A DNA stretch of 64,000 bases from the NCBI GenBank assembly GCA_016647705.1, contig CM028330.1, positions 50,518,897 to 50,582,896 of the forward strand, given 5' to 3'. Below are positions 11,906 to 22,083 of this stretch, piece after piece; position 1 is the first letter of the stretch; the number at the start of each line of letters is the position of its first letter. The translations under genes and the position numbers were made by a program. The stretch comes from Eucommia ulmoides. Lineage: Eukaryota > Streptophyta > Magnoliopsida > Garryales > Eucommiaceae. The notes beneath the pieces are model-generated. The model searched no databases, was not told the DNA's origin, and saw nothing but the letters and a program-made list of their open reading frames with translations.

Positions 11906-12830
11906 TTTTAATTTTTTTAAAAGGAAATAAAAGTTTCAGTTGGAATATGGATTGCGAGAACGCTTTCTAATCTGTAAAAAACTATCTCAGATTAGTTGAG
12001 ACGCTAGCCAAAACGTCACTTGGGGATGAGCTCTACCCATACATGGCGGTATCACCTAACACTATTAGCTCGACATTGACAAAAGAAGATCAGAAGATGC
12101 ATCGAAAAGTTTTTTATGTTAGCAAAATGCTGGTATTGACAGAAATGAGGTACACCGATTTGGAGAAACTAGCATTACTTTTGGTAACCTTTGCTCGAAA
12201 ATTGAAACCCTACTTCCAAGAACACATAATTAATGTGATGACGTTATACTAATTACGAACGGTTATGTATAGGCCAGATGCTTCAAGAAGGCTAATAAAG
12301 TGGGCGATGTAGATTAGCGAGTTCATTATCAAGTATCAACCTCAAACGATAATCAAAGGACAAACAATCACCGACTTTATCGCCGAATTGATAACATAAG
12401 ATGACGAGGCTCGAGAGGAAGGGGAGTCTCCAAAATGGGCTCATTATCTTTGGAATTTGTAGGTAGACGAAGTAGCCAACACTAAAGACTATGTAGATGG
12501 ATAGTGATGGAAATCCTAAAAGGAGATCGAATTTAGCGAGCGATTCAGTTCTGCTTCGAAACTTCTAACGACGAGATAGAGTACGAAGTAGACATACTCG
12601 ATTTGAATCTTGCAAAAAAACCTATGTGCGTAAGACGTCTGAATTAGATCAGATTCGCATCTTATGGTTAATCAAACCAACGGGGCATTTGCAATTAATG
12701 AGCACCTTCGCATTGACATGCAAAATGTTAAAACTCATGAAAATGATCAGAAAGTGTAAACTGGAAGCGGTCCCAAGGACAAATAATGAAAGAGGTAGAA
12801 CTGACTCACTGTTCGTGTTGGTATCATCAA
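11906..12830 (+). pseudogene. RNase H and second RNase H remnants
   Basis: Positions 11930-12400 hold the RNase H domain linked to RT: YMAVSPNTISSTL, VFYVSKML and LEKLALLLVTFARKL, then a frame reading ADFIAEL-like text near 12370. Behind it, about 12450-12790 shows a second RNase H-like domain, with SDSHLMVNQTNGAF visible near 12660. Two RNase H domains in tandem are known from the Tat lineage. In-frame stops are frequent. Confidence 0.8.
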
Positions 12831-12847
12831 TTGGCTCTGTTCCGAGC

Positions 12848-12931
12848 TTGGAGATAGTTGAATTTCAAGAATTCTCTTCTATCACGTGCTTAGAAATAGT
12901 TGAATTTCAAGAATTCTCTTCTATGACATCT
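12848..12931 (+). repeat. Local tandem duplication, 42-bp unit
   Basis: The segment containing TAGTTGAATTTCAAGAATTC occurs twice in succession with few differences (about 12850-12891 and 12892-12933). It adds a repeated EIVEFQEFSSI to the longest ORF here (12626-13222) and is absent from the usual pol sequence, so it arose within this copy. Confidence 0.85.
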
Positions 12932-13150
12932 TCAACTAACCTGCACACCAGTGTAAGGCAGTTTCAAGGGTCAAAAGATTTGAGGACTCCTTTAGTAAAA
13001 TATCTCAAGGAAGGACAACTGCTAGATGATAAAGATTCAATGAGGAAGTTTGTTTATAAAGTAGCGAAGTACCTGATCCTTTACGAGAAACTATATCGAC
13101 GATCATTGACCCAGTTGTTGTTGTTGTGCTTAGGACTGGAAGAGGCAACG

Positions 13151-15398
13151 TGTAAGGATCCGGTTTCCCAAGGCCGCCACACGGTTTCTCCCCTTAGAGA
13201 ATTTAGCGACAAATCCGAATAGTTAGCATTTTTCTTGATTAAAAGTCTAAGAAATTTTACAATTCGACATCGATAATTATATTCAATTTATCGAGTCAAA
13301 TTTTAACACAACAAATATTAGATACAATTATTTTAAATTCAAGTACAACTATAACTGAAATACAATTATAAATTCAATTATAATTTACTAAAGAATTTTC
13401 AAATTCCAATTGCATGACTCCAAATCCTTGCTACCAAACACCACTAACCATCCAACCAGTGGTGTTTCCATTACACTACCAACAATGGCGGTTCCATTAT
13501 AATTCAAATAAAACAACCAATGTTTTATTTTAATATTATAAATCTTAGAAATTTCTCCAATTCTAAAACCGAATATACCAATATTTAATTATTAATAAAA
13601 CTGAGAATTGTTTTTTACAAATACGACGGCGATAATTATATTTAATTATTTATAAATCTAATATCATAATTTTCTTAAATTTTGATCATATATCTAAATT
13701 CAGGTTTAAAAAAAACATGGTTGCAATTCCAAAGTTCCAATTCTCAAATGCCACCTAAAGTAATGGACCATTTCCAAATTCACTAAATTAAAGGGGATCA
13801 AAATATAATATGTTATTTAACTAATATTTCATTTTAAAAATCTGGATCTTTTTTACAAATTAAATACAAATTTACTTGTGAATAATGAATACAAATTTTA
13901 CAACTTAAAAGTTCAAATATAATTCCGGTGCCGTTTCACTGCAATCAAAACTGTGGGGTTGTGAGCCAACACTCATTAGAATTTCAACCCCTATAATACG
14001 TGTATGTAATTAATACTACAAATAAAACACATAGACATGATTTCTACATAATTTTAACATAATTATAATTATTTTATGGAAATTTAACAATTATAATTCG
14101 TCAACAATAATAATATAAATCTCACAATAGAAAAATTATATATATATATATATTAAAAGAGTTAGAAATTCTACTTGAAATCCGGAACCGAAAACCAAGG
14201 ATGATCATCTTTCTTGCACCAAAACATAGTAACCTATATGTGCATATATATAAAGAATGATGTTTTGATCTTTTTTTCTTTTTCTAGCTGCTTTTTATTT
14301 ATGATTGATCTATTTTGTTTGGTTTTTAAGGTGGCGTTTGGTAACCATTTCTGTTTCCATTCCAGCAGTGGGTTGAGAATGAGTTGGGATGGGATGGGAT
14401 GAGAATTTTGTTTCCTTCTTGGGAGTAGAATCGTGTTTGGTAACGATAAATTTTTTGTTTTTGTTTTGGGAAGAGAATCGCGTTTGGTAACGATTTTATC
14501 CTAAAATCAATTTTTTTTTTTTGGCCGGACGACATGCGGAGGCGGCGGCAAAGGTGATGCTGCCAAACGGCCAGCGGTGGCCAACGACCGAAAAGTTTTC
14601 GGCGGCGGCGGTGGCCGGATAGTGGATGGTCGGCGTTGCCAGAGGTGACCGACGATGGTTGCCAGAGATGGCCGGCGGACGGTGGTGGCCGGCGATGAAC
14701 AGTAACAAATGGTTTTGGGAATGGAATGGGAATTATGAGAAACAACCTTTTTGTGTTTCTTATTTCTTAAGAAAAAAATGGGCATAATTCTCTAATGGAA
14801 ATGAAATGAGAATTATGAGAAACAACCTTTTTTTGTTTCTCATTTCTTAAGAAAAAAAATGGGCACAATTCTCAAATGGGAATGGAATGGAAACGAAAAC
14901 AAAAATTACCAAACGTTATTCTCAAACAGAATTTTCAAAAATCTGGGAATGGAATAAGAAATTCTGAAATGGAAACGGTTACCAAACGAGGCCTAAGTAA
15001 TTGGTTTTGACCACTTTTTTTTTTCTTCTTATAATTATATTATTATTATATTTATTATGCATAGACACATGTAGTATATATGCATATTATATATAACTCA
15101 TGGTGGGATTTGTTTCTTTCGGTGCGAATGAAACAAATTCAACCATTTATTTATTTATTCATTTATTTACACAATATCTCCCCTTAAAATAAAAAAATAT
15201 TAATTATATTCCAAAACTCTCAAAAGTATATTTTAAATAACGCAATAGTCCTAAATTTTTTAAAATCAATTTAAAATTAATATTTGACTAAAAAAATTAT
15301 TAAATTTTATTTATTCTATAAATTTACAAAACAGTCCCAAAAATATTAAACTTATATAAAATAATATTTTCAAAAATATAAATTTCCGGAGTATTACA
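13151..15398 (-). mobile_element. Solo LTR of the TGTAAG...TTACA family
   Basis: Bounded by TGTAAGGATCCGG on the left and GGAGTATTACA on the right, with the perfect 5-bp duplication CAACG (13146-13150 and 15399-15403). Its left end resembles that of the LTRs at 35929 and 43412, including the ...TTTCTCC..TAGAGAA stretch, so it belongs to the same broad family in the same orientation. It is 2248 bases and carries a Tourist-like MITE at 14330-14993. It is non-coding and splits the integrase of the Tat element. Confidence 0.92.
14330..14993. mobile_element. Tourist-like MITE with GC-rich core
   Basis: Terminal inverted repeats GGTGGCGTTTGGTAACC and GGTTACCAAACGAGGCC are flanked by TAA on both sides (14327-14329 and 14994-14996). 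This is typical of PIF/Harbinger (Tourist) elements. Positions 14522-14700 are strikingly GC-rich (GGCGGCGG, GGCCGG), unlike the AT-rich ends. ORFs of 70-139 codons on the - strand in the core are rich in R, P and H and have no recognised domain. A relative with the same plan lies in PDAT intron 5 (27529-28226). Confidence 0.93.
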
Positions 15399-16470
15399 CA
15401 ACGTATATGCTCTAGGAGATCCAAAAGGGAATGTGTGGCAATAATAAAAGGAGGGCATACTCTGGCCCAGAAGTCACTTGCAATAGGGTACTATTGGTCA
15501 GCAACGAGGAAGGATACACTAGAATACATCCAAAAATATGACAAATATCAAAGATTTGTCAGAGACATTAAGGTATCAACTCAACCTCAAATCCCCATTT
15601 TGAGCCCATGACCATTCGCTGAGTGTAGTATCGATATACTTGATCTATTCAATCTATCCCCAAGGAAAAAAAAAGTACGTCTTGGTTGTCATAGATTATT
15701 TCACAAAAATGGGTTGAACCGGATGGTTAAGTTACAATTGGTGAAAACGAGTTAAGAAATTTTCTCTGGAAAAATATTATCTGTTATTTTGGGATACGCC
15801 CAATGTTGATCTCAGAATTTAGAACTCTGTTCATATGAGGTAAGGTCAGACGAATATGCAGCGAATTAAAAATTCAGCACAGAATGTCGAGTCTAGCTCA
15901 TCCATAAGCAAACGACTAAATTGAGGTGATTAAAAGAATTATTAAAGATGCGTTGAAAAAGAGGTTTGACGATGTAAAAGGTAAGTGGTTGGTGGAGCTC
16001 CAAATAATTTTGTGGTCATACATAACTACCTTAAGAATCCCGACAGGAGAAACACCATTTTCACTTACCTTTGAAACCGAAACAACGATTCTCGTCGAAA
16101 TTTACCTGCGAACCCGACAATCTAAGAACACTAACCTCATAATCAATGATCCAATCCTTTTTTAAATAACTGGATCTAATAAAAGAACTAATAGAATGAG
16201 AAGAGTTGCGAATGGTAGTCTACAAATTGAAAACTACAAAGACCTTTAACTAAACAATCTAACTAAGGTATTTCAAAACAGGTGACCTCGTGCTCCGACG
16301 TGTCTTACCTCAATGACCTGATCCTAGTTGGGGAAGTTTGATTCAAATTAGGAAGGCCCTTATCGAGTCGTAAAGGTCAACCGACCTGGAACGTACTGGT
16401 TGGAAGACTTGGAGAGATTGCCCATCCCGAGGTTTTGGAGCATCGAACATCTGAGAAGATACTTTGTTTA

Positions 16471-16930
16471 ATTCCAGTTTGTTCTCTCTCTTATTATGTA
16501 TTCACTTCAATTAAAGTTAGTCAATAATTTGTTCATATATGTTTTCCCCTTCATCATCAATCAAATAAAAAATTGTTCACAAAAACAATTTGGCGATCAA
16601 AGATAAAACTCTTGCATGAAAACAGTTCAACAGTCCCTAATACGGGGTAAACCTACTAAAGCAAAAACTGTAGGTTAAAATAGTTTTAAAAAATTGTTCA
16701 TCAAGTAGTTTAGAAGTTCCTATCATGGGATAAATCTATTAGGCCAAAACTGTTCATAAAAATGATTCAACCAAAAATGTTCGTAAAAACGATTCAACGA
16801 CTAAGTTTAAATATATTAATTAAAACAGTTCAACGATTAGATCTAAAACTATTAATTAAAACAATTCAACAATTAGATCTAAAACTATTCATAAAAATAG
16901 TTCGACGATTAAGCTCGAAGCTAGTGTTTG
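16471..16930 (+). repeat. Tandem repeats behind integrase, 36-bp unit
   Basis: From 16786 four units of 36 bases follow each other (aaaac.gttcaacgatta... and variants, 16786-16821, 16822-16857, 16858-16893, 16894 onward), giving a chance 12-residue repeat in the 60-codon ORF at 16762-16944. Two longer diverged units lie just before (about 16610-16760). Tat-lineage elements are known to carry variable tandem repeats between integrase and 3' LTR. Confidence 0.8.
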
Positions 16931-17063
16931 CTGGTAATAACTAATCCCGAAAAAGATATCAAGAAACAACCACTACACTAAAACTTATGGCTTATCCATT
17001 CGCACAAACAAATGAGCCATGGGGGGCAAAAAAGATACATATAATGAAAAAAAAAAAAGAGGA

Positions 17064-17676
17064 CAAAATACATTTTAAATCCTCTAACTATTGACACATT
17101 TCTATATAGTCCAATAAATTTTTTCTTTTCAGTTTAAACCTTCTAAGTATGCACTCAACTTTAAATAGTTTAATAGAAATGAGGGGTAAAATGATTTTTT
17201 CCTATTTTTTTCTTTTCTTTTCTTTTTTCTTTTTCATCTTCACATTTTTCTCTCTCTCTTTACCGCTCAACCTTCTCTCTCTCTTCTTGCCTCATTCCCT
17301 CCTCTCCCTGTCCTTGTCCCTGTTGGACACACCTTCTATTTCAAGCAGAGGGTGGCGACTCTCTGTTTCAAACAAAGGGTGTGCAATATGTCCGATGGGG
17401 AAAGGGAGGGAGGGAGGGAAAAGAGTAAGAGAGGGTTGAGCGGTAGAGAGGGAGGGGGGTTGAACGGTAGAGAGAGAGAGGTGAAAAAGAAAATTAAAAA
17501 TAAAAAAGAAAAGAAATATATAGTAAAAGATCATTTTACCCCTTATTTCTGTTAAATTTGATGAAAAATGTAACAAAAGGACCATTTAAAACTGAATGCA
17601 TACTTAGAGGGTTTAAACTGAAACGAAAAAAAACCTTATTGGACCACAATAGTTAGAGGGTTTAAAATGTATTTTG
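17064..17676. mobile_element. MITE with about 150-bp terminal inverted repeats
   Basis: The left end CAAAATACATTTTAAATCC is matched inverted by the right end GGGTTTAAAATGTATTTTG. The match continues inward for about 150 bases on each side, with small differences. Long inverted repeats suggest a Mutator-like element. The centre is a pyrimidine/purine-rich stretch (TCTCTC, GGGAGG). Flanks are A-rich, so a 9-bp duplication cannot be verified. ORFs of 67-97 codons here are low-complexity. Confidence 0.8.
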
Positions 17677-17929
17677 CAAAAAAAAAAAAAAAAAAAACTA
17701 AGGTAAAAAAAATCATTGAGGTAATCAAAAGGGCAATTTTTTTTTTATTATTTTTTTCTTTTTATACAAAAAGAGAGGGGGAGGACAGGGAGAGAAAGAA
17801 AAATAAAAATTACACAAAACCTACATATAAAGAAAAAAATAATTTTTTTAAATTTCTTCTTTAGGGACCGAGACCGAGATTGGGACCGGGACCAAGACTA
17901 AGACCAAGAGCGAGGAAGCTAGCATTAGA

Positions 17930-20690
17930 ATAGAGACAGGGACTCATTGTCGAAGGAAGAAGCTAAGTCATCCATCTCTTTGAACTCTTTTAACTATTTG
18001 ATTAGCTCCTTGATCCTCAACTTATTGGCCTTGTTCCACACGCACAACCTTTCACTATTCCAATTAGCGATTCGTACCTAAGCCTCCAAGTCTTCCACAT
18101 CCTTGCAACTCTACTCTCATTGATTCTCGTTGTCCTCCAACTCCTCAACTTTCTACTCCAACTTGTCCTTGACCTCAATCAACTTGGATACAGAGGCATA
18201 ATAAGCAGCATCGAGGTAATAGTACAAGGCACATGCCTTTTTAAGCGAGCGGAGGCGAGAGTGATCCATATGCTCTGTCTTGGCATTCCTGATCAAGGCC
18301 CTGAAGTGGTAACAATTTTTGTTCTGCTTCCTCCTAGCAAACTCTATGGAATTAACAAATATTCTTCTTTCCCTAACATGAGATACAAAAGAAGAAGGAA
18401 GAAAGGAAAGCAACAAACGTCTTGATAACAGATAGAAACATGCTAAAGCTATAAATAGGCCAAAAATAGAAGAAAAATGACAAATAAAAATAAAATCAGT
18501 AGTCACGATATTATTGGATAAACAGGTTTGATTAGATCGTGCTATCAGGCGGCGTGTTACAAATTATTAATAATTATAGGCATAAGTAGCGATGATTTTT
18601 CTTGGAAAGACATGGCACTTAAAATGACGGTTGCGAATATCAAGGTGCCTCTTGATCTCCCCCTTGGATTTTCATATCGTCGATCTACTCTTTATATTTT
18701 GAAAGGTCCAGCTCGGTGTCTAGAAAACAAAGATCCAAATTAGGAAGTATGGAAGCCACAACAGATCAACAATGCTTAAAACTACCGACCTGGATTTAGC
18801 CTGGAGGTCATCGAATAACTTCCACTCTTCTAGTTTTTTACGAGCGAACTCCTCAAATTTTCTCTGAAGTTCATCAATCTTTGTAGAGAGTTCATATGCT
18901 TTTTGTTAAACTCAAACTTTTCTCTCCTAAGGTCGAAAACTTGAGAGGACAACTCTCTAATAACATCTTTCTCACCACCCAAGCAGCAAGAGTGGCCTCC
19001 TTCTCTCCATCTACTTTTGCTAGAGCAACTACTTTCACCTCGTCCTTCGAGGTCAACTCCCGCCTCAACTTATTCTGCGAGTTTTTTGCAAGTTAACCGA
19101 TCAACAATAAGCTCAGCTTTGACATTTTCCTTAGTTGACTTTTCAATTGCCAGGTAAGTTTCAAGCACGCCCTTTTCCATGTGAGCTGCTCTTAATTGTT
19201 CCTAAAGCTTATGAATTCATTAACTTGAAAGACTAGTTGGGTGTCCAACTCTTCCACGATATCGGAGCCTAAGTAGAGAAGATATGAATGCACTGGTTAA
19301 AGTGGAGGTTAGTTAGTAAAAATATAAAGTACCTGTAATGAAAAAGAAGGGCGAAGTACCTAGAGACTGGTACAAATTTGTAATTAAAACAACTCCGACC
19401 GAGTTCGTGGCCCAATCCTAACACAGCCATGGTCCCATGACTGCTCCATTAAGGTCTTTGCAGCCTCATCAAATTTGTGTTGGGTGTCGGGAACGGATAG
19501 GCTCAACTCTCCAAGACTCTGATGCGTGGTTGTATGGGACAACACCCTAACACTTGCAAGGTTGGATCCAGTTTTTCTCAGAGGCCTAGGGACAACACTC
19601 GGCCATTGAGTGGATATGAAAATCTTGGGCTCTCGGGTGACGACTGGCTCTGTAAGAGAGCGAGGCTGAGCACCGGGAATTGGTACGGAGATAACGACTT
19701 CACCGCATCTTTGACGTGAAAAAAGGTGCTCCAATTCAGAATCTCGAATAAAAGGCGATGCAAGACTGCCATTGGTTTGTGCCATTTATGATAGATGAAC
19801 TGGAGGGGCTATATCTTCTCGACGAGGCCCAACTTGAGTCTTTATCTTCTTCAATGAGAAAGATGGAGGATGGTCCCTATTCTGAGACATTTTTCTAATT
19901 TTGACTTGGAAATGGATCAAGGTCAGTTTTTGTGAGAATAGATTTCGAATGAGGAATTTAGTTAACTCTGTAATAGTATCAGGGCTAAAAGAGTGGCTTT
20001 TGAGAGCCTCATTGACTGAAAAGAAAAAAATTGATATTGGTTAGATTTCAGTAACAAATTAAATTTCGAGAAGCAGAAGCTAAGAATTAGATCATTATTT
20101 GGATTACAAAAACCTTTCGAAACTATTGGAGAATTCATCTCCTTGGGGAAAAATTCCCAGTTTCCACTAAAATACAGGTAACAATTCTTCCATTTTTTAA
20201 TTGAAGTAGGGAGGCTGATGAGGAATTGGCACTCTGATGGGATGGATAGGTAAAATCTTCTCGAATCCTTTTTGAACTTTATAGAACAAAAACATCTGAC
20301 GATTTCAGCGGTTAGGGATACATCATTAACACGAGAAAGGGCTATTGCACCCATGATGTGGTAGAAGCTAGTCGGAACCAATTAGGAAGGGTTGATCTCT
20401 AACCAATTAAAATATCCTCAAAGAATCGAAGTAAAAAGGACACGAATAGGCAATCAGATTTACTAGGGACCTTAATAGTGATAGACTCGGGGATTCTGCA
20501 CTGACTCCTCAACTCAAGGATCATATTTTGATAAAAAATTGAAGGTTCGTGATCTCCCCAAAAAATACGAAAAATCGGTTGATGTAATATTTTCATTTTG
20601 GCTAGGATATTCGAAAGATAAATCAACTTGCAAACCAGTATAAACAATACTACTATTGAAACTACTGATGAGAACAACATCCTTCGGAAA
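17930..20690 (-). pseudogene. Antisense extra ORF of the Tat element (gag-like / PF04195-type)
   Basis: On the strand opposite to gag-pol, between integrase and 3' LTR, lies a broken ORF. Its first part (20680-20399) reads ...SITIKVPSKS..., followed after a frame break by MVPTSFYHIMGAIALSRVND (20381 leftward) and YLYFSGNWEFFPKE. The same order (SIRVPSGNE..., LTPNSFHHIMGGIAL) is seen at 62546-63010. The pattern resembles the plant 'putative gypsy type transposon' family, I believe PF04195. The later part (19200-17930) is rich in E, K, L heptads, as for a coiled coil, for example YELSTKIDELQRKFEEFA near 18900. Such antisense extra ORFs are known in Tat elements; their function is unknown. Stops and shifts break this copy. 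Confidence 0.75.
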
Positions 20691-20851
20691 TAAGTTTGGG
20701 AAACACTAAAACCATGTAAGAAAAAGAATCAGAAGAAAAATGAAGGAATTAAGTGAGAATACAATGAGGAATGTCAGAAAACTTACTGGTCTTCTTTTGA
20801 ATTTTTGTTTGGTGACTTCTCGTCTCTCTCTTCGAAATCAATCAAGTAGTC

Positions 20852-20862
20852 AAGGGGACAAA
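20852..20862 (+). other. Polypurine tract of the Tat element
   Basis: AAGGGGACAAA ends directly before the TG of the 3' LTR. In living elements it primes plus-strand DNA synthesis. Confidence 0.85.
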
Positions 20863-21389
20863 TGATGGGGCTAAAGTTCTCTCTCAGTGACCCTCAAAGC
20901 ATTAAGAGGCGCAAGTCGTGGGCTCACTATGCGGGCCCAAGAGTGGAGAATAAATAAATGATGAACAGATTCAACCCAATGGGCCTCATGAAATTTTGCC
21001 AAGCCTAATGGGGGATACCTATTAAAATAACCCAAAATGGGCCCGTACAAAGTCTGGGTTGGACAAAAACCAACCACGTTTAAGTGAACTGTCCACGATG
21101 GCCACCCGATCCCAAATATAACAGCTAGGATAGGGTAGGAAAAATGGGAAGTTATTACCATCCAACTACAGAGTGAAACATAAAACCCAGAAGCTCAACA
21201 GGAAAACACAGGTATGAATACGAAAAGAAAATCATAAGATAAACACAACAAAATTTTCTTTACTCTCAGAACATATTAATTTATTCTCACGTCCGGAGGT
21301 TCTCTGGTTGATACCACATTGATACCATGTTAAGCCTTTAGTTGTTGCAGGTTATTAGGTGACAGGAAGCGAATTTACTCTCTATATCA
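20863..21389 (+). repeat. 3' LTR of the Tat element
   Basis: Runs from TGATGGGGCTAAAG to CTCTATATCA and is followed by the duplication CAATT. It aligns by eye with 6381-6922. It ends 694 bases before the PDAT start codon, so LTR promoter or silencing signals could act on that gene; this is inference only. Confidence 0.93.
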
Positions 21390-21394
21390 CAATT

Positions 21395-22083
21395 CTTTCG
21401 TGTTTGAGTAGGTTTTTTAGGTAGTCTAAGTGCTAATCTAAGAGCACCTAATTAAACACTCAAATTTTTTAATTGAAAATATTGTACCTTTGAAGTGTAT
21501 TTAATAACACCCAATTGTTCATAATATAATATTTTGAATGATTGTTCGATAGGGGAAAAGAACAACATTTCTTGTTATGTTTCATCGAAGTTGGCCGTCT
21601 ACATCTTAACAAATTTTATGGGGGCAATGCAATAGAGACTTGGGGGGTATAAAGTGAAAGAGAGCGTAAACTTCAGGGGCCTTAAAGTTCTATTTAAACC
21701 AACGCAAGTATAGGTCATCAAGTCTAACTATGCCCATACCCTCAAACGTCACCGTCGCTTCTTCACCGTCCGATCACAACCATCTAACGGCATGAAAGCG
21801 ACTGTCTCCGCCCGCCAGATTGAGATACGTGTCAATTTATTATTCAACGCTTGCATCACCGGTCCCACTTGAGAACCACCCTCTTCTAGCTCCGATTTCA
21901 TCCGTATCTAGTCCTCTCCGACGACTCAGAGTGGTGCTCTATATATTTCAGTCGCCGGAATATCAGTCTCCGATCACCACTTTCTGGCCGCTTCTTCGAT
22001 AACATGTCCGTATATAGATGAAAACTAGGGTTTATAGATAGATGAAATAATATATCAATAATTTTATATAGAGAAATCGAGAC
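21395..22083 (+). promoter_or_regulatory. PDAT upstream region with TATA-like site and leader
   Basis: This is the only non-transposon sequence between the Tat element and the PDAT start codon. A TATA-like CTATTTAAACC lies at about 21690. A transcription start near 21720 would give a leader of about 360 bases, rich in CCG and TC. The leader then holds several short upstream ATG frames: 21792-21872 (26 codons), 22004-22021, 22018-22041 and an ATG-AAA-TAA near 22042. The true start site is not visible in sequence. Confidence 0.5.
21792..21872 (+). promoter_or_regulatory. Possible upstream ORF in the PDAT leader
   Basis: ATG at 21792 opens 26 codons (beginning MKATVSARQIEIRVNL) and stops at TGA 21870-21872, 211 bases before the PDAT ATG. 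If transcribed it could lower translation of the main frame. No known conserved peptide is recognised. A longer frame starting at 21820 uses TTG, not ATG, and is not counted. Confidence 0.35.

Larger units (their letters stand above)
12960..16470 (+). pseudogene. Integrase remnant, split by a solo LTR
   Basis: The N-terminal integrase part (12960-13150) precedes the solo LTR at 13151-15398. The zinc-binding region resumes at 15404 with a frame reading GYYWSATRKDTLEYI and CDKCQRF-like text (YDKYQRF here, so cysteines are lost). The catalytic core follows, with YVLVVIDYFTKM at about 15675-15710, and then the conserved WLVEL...TGETPFSLTFETE region (about 15975-16090). The C-terminal part ends near 16470. 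Integrase inserts the element DNA; here stops and lost cysteines rule out function. Confidence 0.85.
5740..21389 (+). mobile_element. Ty3/gypsy retrotransposon, Tat type, with nested insertions
   Basis: A complete but dead LTR retrotransposon. Both outer ends are bordered by the duplication CAATT (5735-5739 and 21390-21394). Order on the + strand: 5' LTR, primer binding site at 6926, gag, protease, reverse transcriptase, RNase H, a second RNase H-like domain, integrase, a 36-bp tandem repeat, an antisense extra ORF, polypurine tract at 20852, 3' LTR. The second RNase H and the antisense ORF behind integrase are marks of the Tat lineage. Stops and frameshifts occur throughout. Insertions nested within it: 5755-6380, 8045-8640, 9743-11135, 13151-15398 (with 14330-14993 inside) and 17064-17676. 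The LTRs resemble each other but differ at many sites, so the insertion is old. Confidence 0.92.

Noticed and set aside
14326..14785. Three - strand ORFs of 70-139 codons
   Set aside because: They lie in the GC-rich core of a MITE, where stops are rare, and give only R/P/H-rich text.
21820..22002. 60-codon frame before PDAT
   Set aside because: It starts with TTG, not ATG; only the ATG frame at 21792 is listed as a possible upstream ORF.
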